A stretch of DNA of 64,000 nucleotides, taken from assembly GCA_019639195.1 (NCBI GenBank), contig JAHBSI010000001.1:372001-436000 (forward strand), written 5' to 3'. Positions 16,383 through 23,479 of the stretch are shown here, one piece after another; positions within the stretch are counted from its first letter, which is position 1, and each line of letters begins with the position of its first letter. The notes below the pieces were generated by a model. The model had not been told where the DNA came from, did no database searches, and saw only the letters and a program-made list of their open reading frames with translations. Made by a program: the position numbers and the translations under genes. The DNA is from Acidobacteriota bacterium. GTDB taxonomy: Bacteria; Acidobacteriota; Blastocatellia; Pyrinomonadales; Pyrinomonadaceae.

Positions 16383-17792
16383 TCAAAATGTCCGTAAGAA
16401 TTTTCTGTCGCGGGCCGCGAGCATACTCACCGCGAGGCTGACGGCATCGACCTGATCGTCGTGCGGCGATGCAGGAAACGCACACGCCTCATCGACGAAC
16501 TCCTTTATCCAACTGCCTTTCACGAGCGCGATGCCGCCGACCTCCGCGATCGGTGCCCAAGTGTGTGCACGCGTCCATTTGTCTTCCGTCACGCGAACCG
16601 ACCTGAGCGGTTTTCCGCGGCACGCCCCCGAAGCGATCAGGTCCTGTACGATCGCCTGCCCATGCAGCGCGCTCTCGACGCCGTGCAGTGTTTTCGGTTC
16701 CGACGCGATCCGCTCGGCGATGAATCTTCGCTGCTGCGTGTATGTAAGCCGCTGGCGAAAACCATCCGCGATGTAGAGAATGCCGCCTGGCCCGAACGCG
16801 CATCGAAAGCTCGCCGTGTAATCCGCACGCGTGTCCGTCGAGATCGCAAGATCGTAACCGCGTGCCCACACAAGATCCGGCGGTGCGTTTTCGACGATCC
16901 GCTCGAACCATTCGCGTTTGAACAATCCGCCCGAACGCGGTATCGGCCGCTGCTGATAAAGCGCCTCGAACGAATAGCTGCCTTGCCGCCGATGCACCGT
17001 CGCGAGCCTCGCCGCCGAGAATCTTTCGGGCCACAACGCTTCGCCGGGTTTGCGTCCCAACGGGTCGTCGTCTTCGGCAAGTGCGGGAAGGTTCACGATG
17101 TCCCATTTTTCGCCCTCATCCATCTCGCGTATCAGGCGGCCCGCCAGATCGTCCTCGTGCCAACGCGTCTGTATGAGAATGATCGGGGCTTCGGGTTCGA
17201 GCCGCGTGTAGATGTCATCGTTGAACCAAAGCGACGCGTTGTCTCGTCGCACAAGGCTCTCGGCCTCCGCACGGTTTTTCACCGGGTCGTCGATGATCAC
17301 AAGCCCCGCACCAAACCCCGTGATGCCGCCGCCGACACCGACCGCACGCATTCCGCCGCCCGCCGTCGTCTCCCATTCATCGGCCGCCTTTCGATCATTC
17401 GCGATCGGGACGAACTGCTCGACGATCCGCTTCACTCGCCGCGAAAATCTATTCGCGAGCTTCTGGTTATAGCTCGCAAGAATGATGTTGAAGGTCGGCT
17501 CGGTTGCGATCCGCCACGCGGCATAACGTATCGTCACAAGCTCGCTCTTTCCGTGTCTCGGCGGCATAAAGACCATCAGGCGTTTTGCCTCACCGCTCGT
17601 CACCGCGTCGAGCTTTTCACAGATGTAGCGTTGATGCGGCAGATCCCATTTCCACTTTCTCGGGCCCGTGTCCTTTAGGAAGACCGAGAAGGTCTTGCTC
17701 GCCTTCTTCTGCCGTTTCTCCTTTTTCTTCTCCGGAGCCGCGACTTTCGGTCTTGGCTCTTCTGCCGCTTTTTTTGTGGCCTTCCTCGTCAT
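16383..17792 (-). CDS. terL: Phage terminase large subunit
   Basis: A 469-residue DNA-packaging motor. A Lys-rich N-terminal extension of about 45 residues is followed by the ATPase domain with Walker A VFMPPRHGKSELV (about residues 75-87) and Walker B GLVIIDDPV (about 165-173). The nuclease domain holds WARGYDLAIST (first acidic ligand) and the final SPHDDQVDAVS. All key motifs are intact. No small-terminase gene was recognised upstream, where the spanin-like genes are found instead, so DNA recognition must come from elsewhere or packaging is non-specific. Start by AGGAAAAG site. Confidence 0.93.
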   Translation of the reverse strand: MTRKATKKAAEEPRPKVAAPEKKKEKRQKKASKTFSVFLKDTGPRKWKWDLPHQRYICEKLDAVTSGEAKRLMVFMPPRHGKSELVTIRYAAWRIATEPTFNIILASYNQKLANRFSRRVKRIVEQFVPIANDRKAADEWETTAGGGMRAVGVGGGITGFGAGLVIIDDPVKNRAEAESLVRRDNASLWFNDDIYTRLEPEAPIILIQTRWHEDDLAGRLIREMDEGEKWDIVNLPALAEDDDPLGRKPGEALWPERFSAARLATVHRRQGSYSFEALYQQRPIPRSGGLFKREWFERIVENAPPDLVWARGYDLAISTDTRADYTASFRCAFGPGGILYIADGFRQRLTYTQQRRFIAERIASEPKTLHGVESALHGQAIVQDLIASGACRGKPLRSVRVTEDKWTRAHTWAPIAEVGGIALVKGSWIKEFVDEACAFPASPHDDQVDAVSLAVSMLAARDRKFLRTF

Positions 17793-17798
17793 CTTTTC

Positions 17799-18281
17799 CT
17801 ACTTGAGCAGCACCGCTGCACCAACGCCGATAAGGATGTCGCCGAGACGCTTCCACGGTGACGAACGCTTTGTCCTGAGCTTCGCGATCAGCTCGTCCTG
17901 TGCACGGATCGCCGCATCTTTTGCCGCGATCGTCTCGTTCTTTGCGGCTACTGTCTGCCGCAATGCGTCGGCCTCTTTGCGCCGCGTTTCGTTCAATTCG
18001 GAAAGAAGCGCGTTCAGCTTCTTTTCGTCCGCGAGCCGTGCGCCAAGCGCCGAATTCTCCCGTTCAAGCTCCGCGATCGCATCACGCGATGCGGCCAGCT
18101 CTTCAGCCGCCGCGGCACAGGCCGCGATGACGCCGCGTTCAACGCTCGCAGCCGTGGCCGACTTCTGCGAGCCGTCGGCAGAGTTCGTCCGCGTTCGTGT
18201 CGATTGAGCGTGTGCGTTTTGCATCTGTGACGCGGTCACGAGCAATGCGAACGCGAGCACCAAGCCTTTTAAGTTCTTCAT
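17799..18281 (-). CDS. Signal-peptide coiled-coil protein overlapping the i-spanin-like gene
   Basis: A 160-residue exported protein. The ATG at 18281 has an excellent AGGAGG site and gives the signal peptide MKNLKGLVLAFALLVTASQM ending NAHA-QS. A long Ala/Glu/Arg coiled coil (about residues 45-140) follows, then a hydrophobic C-terminus GDILIGVGAAVLL. Its first 143 bases overlap the preceding gene in another frame, as Rz1 overlaps Rz. Unlike a classical o-spanin it has no lipobox cysteine, and its C-terminal hydrophobic stretch could instead anchor it. The spanin-partner role is therefore inference. Confidence 0.65.
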   Translation of the reverse strand: MKNLKGLVLAFALLVTASQMQNAHAQSTRTRTNSADGSQKSATAASVERGVIAACAAAAEELAASRDAIAELERENSALGARLADEKKLNALLSELNETRRKEADALRQTVAAKNETIAAKDAAIRAQDELIAKLRTKRSSPWKRLGDILIGVGAAVLLK

Positions 18282-18528
18282 CTTTCCTCCTTGCTTCATC
18301 GCGAAGCTTTTCAATTTCCGTTTCGAGATATTCGATCTTCGCCGTATGTTCGCTCTGCCGTTTTTCGAGTTCGGCAGCCGCATCTTCTGCCGTCTCGGCC
18401 GCGGCCTTTTTCGCTTCCGCCCGCTCGTCTGCCTTCTTGATGTCAATGGACGTCCGCAGCGAGAAGATCGCGATCAACGCAAGCGACGCGGCAGCACATC
18501 CCGCGATCAGCCACATCTTTTTCGTCAT
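18139..18528 (-). CDS. Rz-like inner-membrane spanin candidate
   Basis: A 129-residue protein with an N-terminal membrane anchor (MWLIAGCAAASLALIAIFSL) followed by a long charged coiled coil (KADERAEAKKAAAETAED and onward) and a C-terminal tail with two cysteines. This type-II membrane layout next to holin and endolysin is that of i-spanins, which fuse inner and outer membranes at lysis. The start overlaps the holin-like stop in an ATGA, with GGAGG inside the holin frame. The function is assigned from topology and position, not from family similarity. Confidence 0.7.
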   Translation of the reverse strand: MTKKMWLIAGCAAASLALIAIFSLRTSIDIKKADERAEAKKAAAETAEDAAAELEKRQSEHTAKIEYLETEIEKLRDEARRKDEELKRLGARVRIARDRVTDAKRTRSIDTNADELCRRLAEVGHGCER

Positions 18529-18722
18529 CGCTCGTTCCTCCCGTTCTTCTGATCACGGCGGCGTGCAAAATAAAGCTGCAGCAGAATGTCCGCCGTCTTT
18601 CCGACTGCGAAGAAAATGATCGGCAGCACGATCGCCGACAGAATTTCGCTCGCCTCCCGGCTCCCAATAAAACTCGCAAAAGAGCTTGCCCACGCAAGCA
18701 GAATGTTCTTTGTGTCGTTCAT
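18525..18722 (-). CDS. Small membrane protein, holin candidate
   Basis: A 65-residue protein with one long hydrophobic stretch (EILSAIVLPIIFFAVGKTAD) after an amphipathic N-terminus and a basic tail ending RRRDQKNGRNER. Size, topology and position between endolysin and spanin-like genes suit a holin or pinholin. AGGAGG precedes a double ATG that overlaps the endolysin stop (ATGATGA); the second ATG at 18722 has the better spacing, the first is at 18725. No holin family was recognised. Confidence 0.65.
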   Translation of the reverse strand: MNDTKNILLAWASSFASFIGSREASEILSAIVLPIIFFAVGKTADILLQLYFARRRDQKNGRNER

Positions 18723-19759
18723 CATTTCGCCTCCTGTTTCTCGCGAAGTTTGCCCAACGCGATCTGCCTGTACAGATACATCGCGGTCAGGATCGCGACG
18801 ACGATCGCCGTGATGATCCAGACCTCACGCGGCACGCCGGCGAGAAATGCGGCGACCGCCCAAACCATTTGCCAAAGCGTTCCAGCGACCGTCGCCCATA
18901 GCGATTTCGCCCGGTCGGTCCGCGTCACGATGCCCGTGACGACGCCGTCGATCTCGTCAAACGCAGTCTCTGCTGCCGAGAGTATCGATGGCCGCGGCTC
19001 GTCTGCTGGAAGGTTCACGGCGGGAGCTTGCGGTTCCTGTGTCGTGGTCTCTGGCAGGTTTTTCGGCGGGAAGTCCGCGGCCTCTCGATCTTGTTCAAGG
19101 TCGGCGGCACGCAATTTTGTGCCGTTGACCGATAGCGGCAGCTCGAGCTGCCAATTTCGTTTCGCGATCTCGCCGAGGAAGAATCGCGTGCGGTATGCGG
19201 TCGCCCGCAGCCTCACCGAACGCCGCAGCCACGCATCTCTTCGGCATAGATAATCCGTGATCCACGCCTTCTCAACATCGCCTTTTGCAAGCCGTGCAAA
19301 GCGTGCGAAAGATCCGTGAACGTGCCCGTCGAGCACGACGGCGAGTGCGAGCGGCGTCACGAAACCATTCACCTCGCAGAACCTCTCGGCCGGTGCGACA
19401 TAACGCTCATTCGCGACCGCCTTTTGCGCTTCGCGCATCTCCGATGTTGCCGCCGCCGCGATCAACGCCCGCCGAAATTCTCCGTCCGCGGCGAGTTCCT
19501 CGATCGCAAGCTTCGTCTTGCGGTTCAGCCTTGCGGTGCGCTTTTCAATGACGTCGCGGCCCGCTTGCCCGCCGCTTTCGAGATACTTTGCGACGACCTC
19601 GGCAAGCGCTCCCGAGCGATGCGTGAACTGACAGATGCCGTACGAGATGCCCGCTCCGTCATCGAGAACGGCCAGCGCGTCGTAACGCGCCTTTGCTCTT
19701 CCGGTCTCGAAGATCCGCACGATCGCGAGTGCCTTTTCCTGGTCGAATTCGTTGAACAT
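18722..19759 (-). CDS. Phage endolysin, chitosanase (GH46)-like lysozyme fold, with C-terminal membrane anchor
   Basis: A 345-residue muralytic enzyme candidate. Residues about 8-170 resemble the GH46 chitosanase/lysozyme superfamily: IFETGRAKARYDALAVLDDG with the first acidic residue, then GISYGICQFTHRSGAL. A Pro-rich linker follows residue 225. Residues about 310-335 form a membrane segment (WIITAIVVAILTAMYLYRQI), so the protein is tethered, unusual for a canonical free endolysin. The ATG at 19759 has AAGGAAAA upstream. It is the first gene of the minus-strand operon. A phage structural lysozyme cannot be excluded. Confidence 0.75.
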   Translation of the reverse strand: MFNEFDQEKALAIVRIFETGRAKARYDALAVLDDGAGISYGICQFTHRSGALAEVVAKYLESGGQAGRDVIEKRTARLNRKTKLAIEELAADGEFRRALIAAAATSEMREAQKAVANERYVAPAERFCEVNGFVTPLALAVVLDGHVHGSFARFARLAKGDVEKAWITDYLCRRDAWLRRSVRLRATAYRTRFFLGEIAKRNWQLELPLSVNGTKLRAADLEQDREAADFPPKNLPETTTQEPQAPAVNLPADEPRPSILSAAETAFDEIDGVVTGIVTRTDRAKSLWATVAGTLWQMVWAVAAFLAGVPREVWIITAIVVAILTAMYLYRQIALGKLREKQEAK

Positions 19760-20077
19760 TTTTCCTTTCTCCAAAACTTGCACGAAATTATATTCGTTTG
19801 ATATTCTTTAACGGTCGGACGATTTGCAAGGGCGACTGTCTGCAGTTGCTTTGTTCGCCGCGTTTCACTGCCGGTCTCATCCGACCGATGAATTGAGATT
19901 ACCGCGAACCGTTGTGCTTTTGAATCACAGTCCGCACAAAACGCTATAAAACGCACGAAATGACACAAAACGCACAAACCGCACAAAACGCACAAACGCA
20001 TCTTGGCGGTCTTTGCACAGGGCCCGAGTTTTTCAGTTATCTATCTGACGGGCGAGACTTTAGGAGCACAGAAGACA
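19760..20077. other. Regulatory gap between endolysin and excisionase-like gene
   Basis: This 318-base non-coding gap separates divergent genes and must hold the start signals of the phage operon (minus) and of the excisionase-like gene (plus). It contains a run of decamer repeats (19932-19998) and the leader TTTAGGAGCACAGAAGACA before the ATG at 20078. No convincing -35/-10 pair was settled on for the minus direction. The Cys-rich open frame read through the repeats on the minus strand is a repeat artefact. Confidence 0.5.
19932..19998. repeat. Degenerate decamer repeats, consensus ACGCACAAAA
   Basis: About seven tandem copies of a word close to ACGCACAAAA occur with a step of 8-10 bases, near one helical turn (CGCACAAA at 19933, 19971 and 19989; variants ACGCTATAAA, ACGCACGAAA, TGACACAAAA and CCGCACAAA between them). 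They lie within the gap between divergent phage genes. They could be iterons of a phage origin, an operator array or a simple A/C-rich tandem repeat; the sequence does not decide. Confidence 0.7.
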
Positions 20078-20314
20078 ATGAATACCACACAACGAATATT
20101 ACATCTCGCCCCGAGGCCGACCCTTCGAATTTCCGAGGTCGAAAGGCTCATTCGCGTCCATCGCATCGTGACGCCGCCCATCTCACGCCGCCGGCTTTAC
20201 GAGATGTGCGAGGAAGGCGTTTTTGAATTCGCACCACGCGAAAAGTCGCGCAGCTACTACATCTACGAGGATTCTTTTCTTGCCTGGGTCGAGGGTTTGA
20301 GTAAGCGGGCGTGA
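20078..20314 (+). CDS. Excisionase-like / MerR-type small DNA-binding protein
   Basis: A 78-residue protein with a winged-helix pattern: RISEVERLIRVHRIVTPPIS, then RRRLYEMCEEGVFEF and a wing ending YYIYEDSFLAWVEGL. This resembles helix-turn-helix domain 17/excisionase-like proteins that bend DNA or regulate small phage operons. The ATG at 20078 is preceded by TTTAGGAGCACA, which matches the leader of the protease gene at 14617. No integrase gene accompanies it, so a regulatory role in the cassette is more likely than excision. It ends 1 base before the convergent diguanylate cyclase stop. Confidence 0.7.
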   Translation: MNTTQRILHLAPRPTLRISEVERLIRVHRIVTPPISRRRLYEMCEEGVFEFAPREKSRSYYIYEDSFLAWVEGLSKRA

Positions 20315-20315
20315 A

Positions 20316-21248
20316 TTATTTGCGGCGGGGTTTTAGCTCGGCGTTCAATTCCTCAGGCGTAAGGTCCCGATAGGCGGCAACGCAATTCCGGCCCGAGCGT
20401 TTTGCTCTGTAAAGCGCCGAATCCGCCATCTCGACCAGCTCGATCGGGTCTTCCGAATCTTCCGGGAACGAGGCGATTCCGATACTGACCGTGATGTGAT
20501 GGACATGTCGTTCAAGCCCCGGGCGAATGACGCTGAATCGGTGCTCCGCGATCTCCGTGCGTATCCTTTCCGCCGCGACCATCGCCTGTGCGATGTCGGC
20601 ATCAAGCAGGAATGCCGCAAACTCGTCTCCGCCAAAACGCGCCGCGGCATCACCGCTGCGCAGGATATTCGTGATGCAAAGCCCGATCTCCTCGATCGTC
20701 TTGCTGCCCGTCATATGGCCGTATGTGTCATTGACGGATTTGAAATTATCGCCGTCCATCATCAGCACGCAGAACGAACGGCCTTCCGCTTTTGCACGTC
20801 CCGCTTCACGCCGCAATTCGAAAAAGAAAGATCGGCTCGAAAGCAATCCCGTGAGGTCGTCGTGTGAGATCAGGCGATGCACCTGCCGCTGATATTCGCG
20901 GTCGATCTCGTCCAGCAGGTCGAACCGCAGTATCGTTTCGCCGATCGCGATCTTGTCGCCGTTCGAAAGCCGGTGTTCGCGGACCTTGCCGCCGTTTACG
21001 AAAGTGCCGTTCCGTGAATCGAGGTCCGTGAGGATATATTCCAGCTCGCCTGTCTCGCCCGAGCGAACCGCCCGCACCACCGCATGCCGACGCGAAACCT
21101 GTGTGTCATTGACACGCACGTCGGCCTCGAGAGCACGTCCGAGTACGACCTCGGGTCGCTCAAGCGGGATCGGGACGGCAATAAGCTCGCCGCTTAAGAA
21201 AACAAGTGCGGGCCGCAGATCCCTTCGCTTTATCTCACCATCGTTCAT
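20316..21248 (-). CDS. FHA-domain diguanylate cyclase
   Basis: A 310-residue cytoplasmic signalling protein. The N-terminal FHA domain (residues about 18-100) has the phosphothreonine-binding pattern VVLGRALEADV, VSRRHAVV and DLDSRNGTFVNG. After a short helical linker the GGDEF domain (about 140-300) carries an intact active-site RFGGDEFAAF, so it should make c-di-GMP from two GTP. FHA-GGDEF fusions couple Ser/Thr kinase signalling to c-di-GMP. The ATG at 21248 is preferred over a GTG at 21284. It is downstream of, and on the same strand as, two other signalling genes. Confidence 0.9.
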   Translation of the reverse strand: MNDGEIKRRDLRPALVFLSGELIAVPIPLERPEVVLGRALEADVRVNDTQVSRRHAVVRAVRSGETGELEYILTDLDSRNGTFVNGGKVREHRLSNGDKIAIGETILRFDLLDEIDREYQRQVHRLISHDDLTGLLSSRSFFFELRREAGRAKAEGRSFCVLMMDGDNFKSVNDTYGHMTGSKTIEEIGLCITNILRSGDAAARFGGDEFAAFLLDADIAQAMVAAERIRTEIAEHRFSVIRPGLERHVHHITVSIGIASFPEDSEDPIELVEMADSALYRAKRSGRNCVAAYRDLTPEELNAELKPRRK

Positions 21249-21370
21249 AGGAATAGGCAGACGGCAGAGAGTGGCCGTGCCCACGCGGGGAAGTCAACTT
21301 TTAGGATAACGCAAATTCCGCCGCCTGAAAAGCCCTTTTTTGCGTAGGCCCGAAAGCGGCTAAATGATAC

Positions 21371-23479
21371 TTAGGAAAGGAGTTTAGTGATACGGATGGC
21401 GGTTCCGTCGTCCGTCGGCAATATCTCGACGGAATCGACGAGTTTTGAGATGAGCTCCAGGCCCCAGCCGCGTCTCTGGCCGTCTTTTTCGCCGCGGCCG
21501 GCCGCAAGTTTGTCCTGCAGCCGAATGCCGCGATTGCGGATCGTGATCTCGAGCCGATCACGTTTTGGGACGAATGTGAGATGGATCTTGCGATCCGGGC
21601 TTAGCGAATGCTCGCTCGAATTTATGCACGCTTCGACAAGCGCGGTCTTGATCTGGTTGATCGACCGCTGAGAAAATCCCTGCCGCTCGGCAACATCTTC
21701 CGCAAAGCTTGCCGCGACGATCTCCGTATCGCCGCCCATCGGGATCGTGACCTCGAATCTTTCGGCCGATTCCGCACGTCGCACGCCGACAAGCCCGAGC
21801 TCGGTCCGAAGAAGTTCGATCTGCCGATACGAACTGCCGAACGCGCCACGCTCGGCAAGCGCCTGCTGGGCCGCATCATCAAAACCCTCACGCGTGACGA
21901 GCCAGAGCCGCTGGTTCTTCAATTCGCTCGCAAGGGCCGCCATTTCCAGCCGGTCGAGCCAGTATTCCGTCAGATCGAGCGAGGCAGGAAGTTTTGAATC
22001 GAATTCCGCTGCGAGCCAAGCGATATCATCGGCGAACGCGATGGCCGTCCGCTCGACATCCGCTGCCCGAGCGATTGGCGGATAGATATCGGCGGCGTGG
22101 ACCGAAAAGAAGATATTCGGCAGAGCAAACCTTTCCGGCGTCGCGGCGATCCGTGCAAGCTGTTCTTCTTCGGAGCGGCCTTTCAACTCGGTGTCAAACT
22201 TCTGAAAATCAATGCTCAAAAGCGAGACGGACTGGCCGTTGAATTTCGCCATCAGTTCGCGCAGGCCGATCGTCGCCTCGCGTCGATAACGGCGTGCGAG
22301 CAGCCTCGGGCCGCGTGCGGAATTTGCCGAAAGCGTTTCCGCAACGACACGCGCGCGCGTCTTTCCGCTCGTCTCAAGCTCGCGTCTTGCCGACAGATAA
22401 TCCGAAAGAACAACGTCGTTTGCCGGAAAGAAAGTGCGGCCCGCAGCCCGCGTAATAAACTCATTTTCGTGCAGCAGCGACAGCACGGCATCACATTCCG
22501 TCGTCGAGACGCCGAGCCGCGTCTGCCATTCGCCTTCGAGGGCCGAACCTGTTTCCTGCGTCAAGCAAAGCTGTTTGAAGATCTCTTTTTCGAGCCCGGC
22601 ATCGCCGGCGATCTCATCAAATTTCCGGTCGAGCTCACGTCCGATCGAGATGCCGAAAAGCTCGTCGGTGTAGATCTTTGCAAGGTCCGCAAAACTCTCT
22701 AGCGAAGCGTCTCTTGCCGCCGCCGCATCGATGATCGACCGTAAATAAACAGGCCGCGAACCAAGCATAACGGCCGTCAGATCGCAGGTTTCCTCGCTCA
22801 TCGAAACGCGCTTTTCCCGGGCGTATTCGGTCGCAAATTCCGCCGCGTCCTTTGCCGAAAGCTGATCGAGATGCAGCCTTCCCGCAGGTGCGGTCGTCGG
22901 CCGGTATCGCCTTGCAAAACAGAACACGCTTGCGAGCGACGGATCGGCCAACAAACGCCGCAGCTCATTCGCGAGCACCTCATCGGCCCGCTCGAACTCG
23001 TCGATAAGAATGAGACTCCGGATGCCGTTCGCCGCCGCCCGATATGGCACCGCGAGCAGACTCTCGATCGGTGCGGCAGTTTCGCAAAGGCTTGCCGCAC
23101 TCTCGATCCAACTTCGCTGCGGCTCGGAAACAAAGCCGACAAGCTCGCGGATCTCGGGCTTTGCGGCGATCAATTCCGGCACGCGTCGATCAAATGCGGC
23201 AACTTGCGTCACGAATTCCCGCACCCATCGAAGTGCGGCTTCACCCGCCGTTTCACTATTGCGGACGCGAAAATAGAACGGCACGACCTCGCTTCCCGTT
23301 CGATAAAAATGGTCGTAAACCTGCCTCAGAACCTCCGACACGCCCGACCTCGGTGCGGCGTGAAGGTCGAGGATGCCGCCGTCAGATGCGTGTGCGATCA
23401 GGCGCGCAAGTTCCGGCCCGCGACCGATGAATTTGTCAGCGGCGGCCGTCGCAAGGATCTTTTCGGGAGCGTTCATCAT
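21371..23479 (-). CDS. ATPase-like protein fused to an RsbW-like HATPase domain
   Basis: A 702-residue two-part protein. Residues about 15-350 look like a STAND/AAA-type ATPase module: FIGRGPELARLI at the start and a good Walker B-like LILIDEFERAD (about 155-165). The P-loop position reads LDLHAAPRSGVSEVLRQ, lacking the GK of Walker A, so ATP hydrolysis here is doubtful. Residues about 575-700 are a GHKL/RsbW-like kinase domain: N-box ALVEACINSSEHS, RNRGI in place of the usual DxGxG, and RRGWGLELISKL. The first ATG overlaps the previous stop (ATGA), so it is translationally coupled to the PocR-GAF-GGDEF gene. A partner-switching role is inferred. Confidence 0.75.
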   Translation of the reverse strand: MMNAPEKILATAAADKFIGRGPELARLIAHASDGGILDLHAAPRSGVSEVLRQVYDHFYRTGSEVVPFYFRVRNSETAGEAALRWVREFVTQVAAFDRRVPELIAAKPEIRELVGFVSEPQRSWIESAASLCETAAPIESLLAVPYRAAANGIRSLILIDEFERADEVLANELRRLLADPSLASVFCFARRYRPTTAPAGRLHLDQLSAKDAAEFATEYAREKRVSMSEETCDLTAVMLGSRPVYLRSIIDAAAARDASLESFADLAKIYTDELFGISIGRELDRKFDEIAGDAGLEKEIFKQLCLTQETGSALEGEWQTRLGVSTTECDAVLSLLHENEFITRAAGRTFFPANDVVLSDYLSARRELETSGKTRARVVAETLSANSARGPRLLARRYRREATIGLRELMAKFNGQSVSLLSIDFQKFDTELKGRSEEEQLARIAATPERFALPNIFFSVHAADIYPPIARAADVERTAIAFADDIAWLAAEFDSKLPASLDLTEYWLDRLEMAALASELKNQRLWLVTREGFDDAAQQALAERGAFGSSYRQIELLRTELGLVGVRRAESAERFEVTIPMGGDTEIVAASFAEDVAERQGFSQRSINQIKTALVEACINSSEHSLSPDRKIHLTFVPKRDRLEITIRNRGIRLQDKLAAGRGEKDGQRRGWGLELISKLVDSVEILPTDDGTAIRITKLLS

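Larger units (their letters stand above)
12935..20314. mobile_element. Compact phage-derived capsid-lysis cassette without tail or integrase genes
   Basis: This 7.4-kb stretch runs, on the minus strand, endolysin - holin-like - two spanin-like genes - terminase large subunit - portal - scaffold-like - major capsid - small head gene - terminator. A papain-like protease gene on the plus strand sits between portal and scaffold, and an excisionase-like gene is at the right edge. Strong AGGAGG-type ribosome sites and 4-base overlaps mark it as one expressed unit with intact frames. No integrase, repressor, replication, small terminase, tail tube, tape-measure or tail-fibre gene is visible, and no flanking direct repeat was recognised. 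Both boundaries are approximate. Confidence 0.8.

Noticed and set aside
16461..17678. Plus-strand open frame of 405 codons over the terminase gene
   Set aside because: Shadow of terL, Arg/His-rich composition.
19525..20001. Minus-strand frame starting with a Cys/Leu-rich stretch
   Set aside because: The Cys-rich part is only the decamer repeats translated; the rest is another frame of the endolysin gene.
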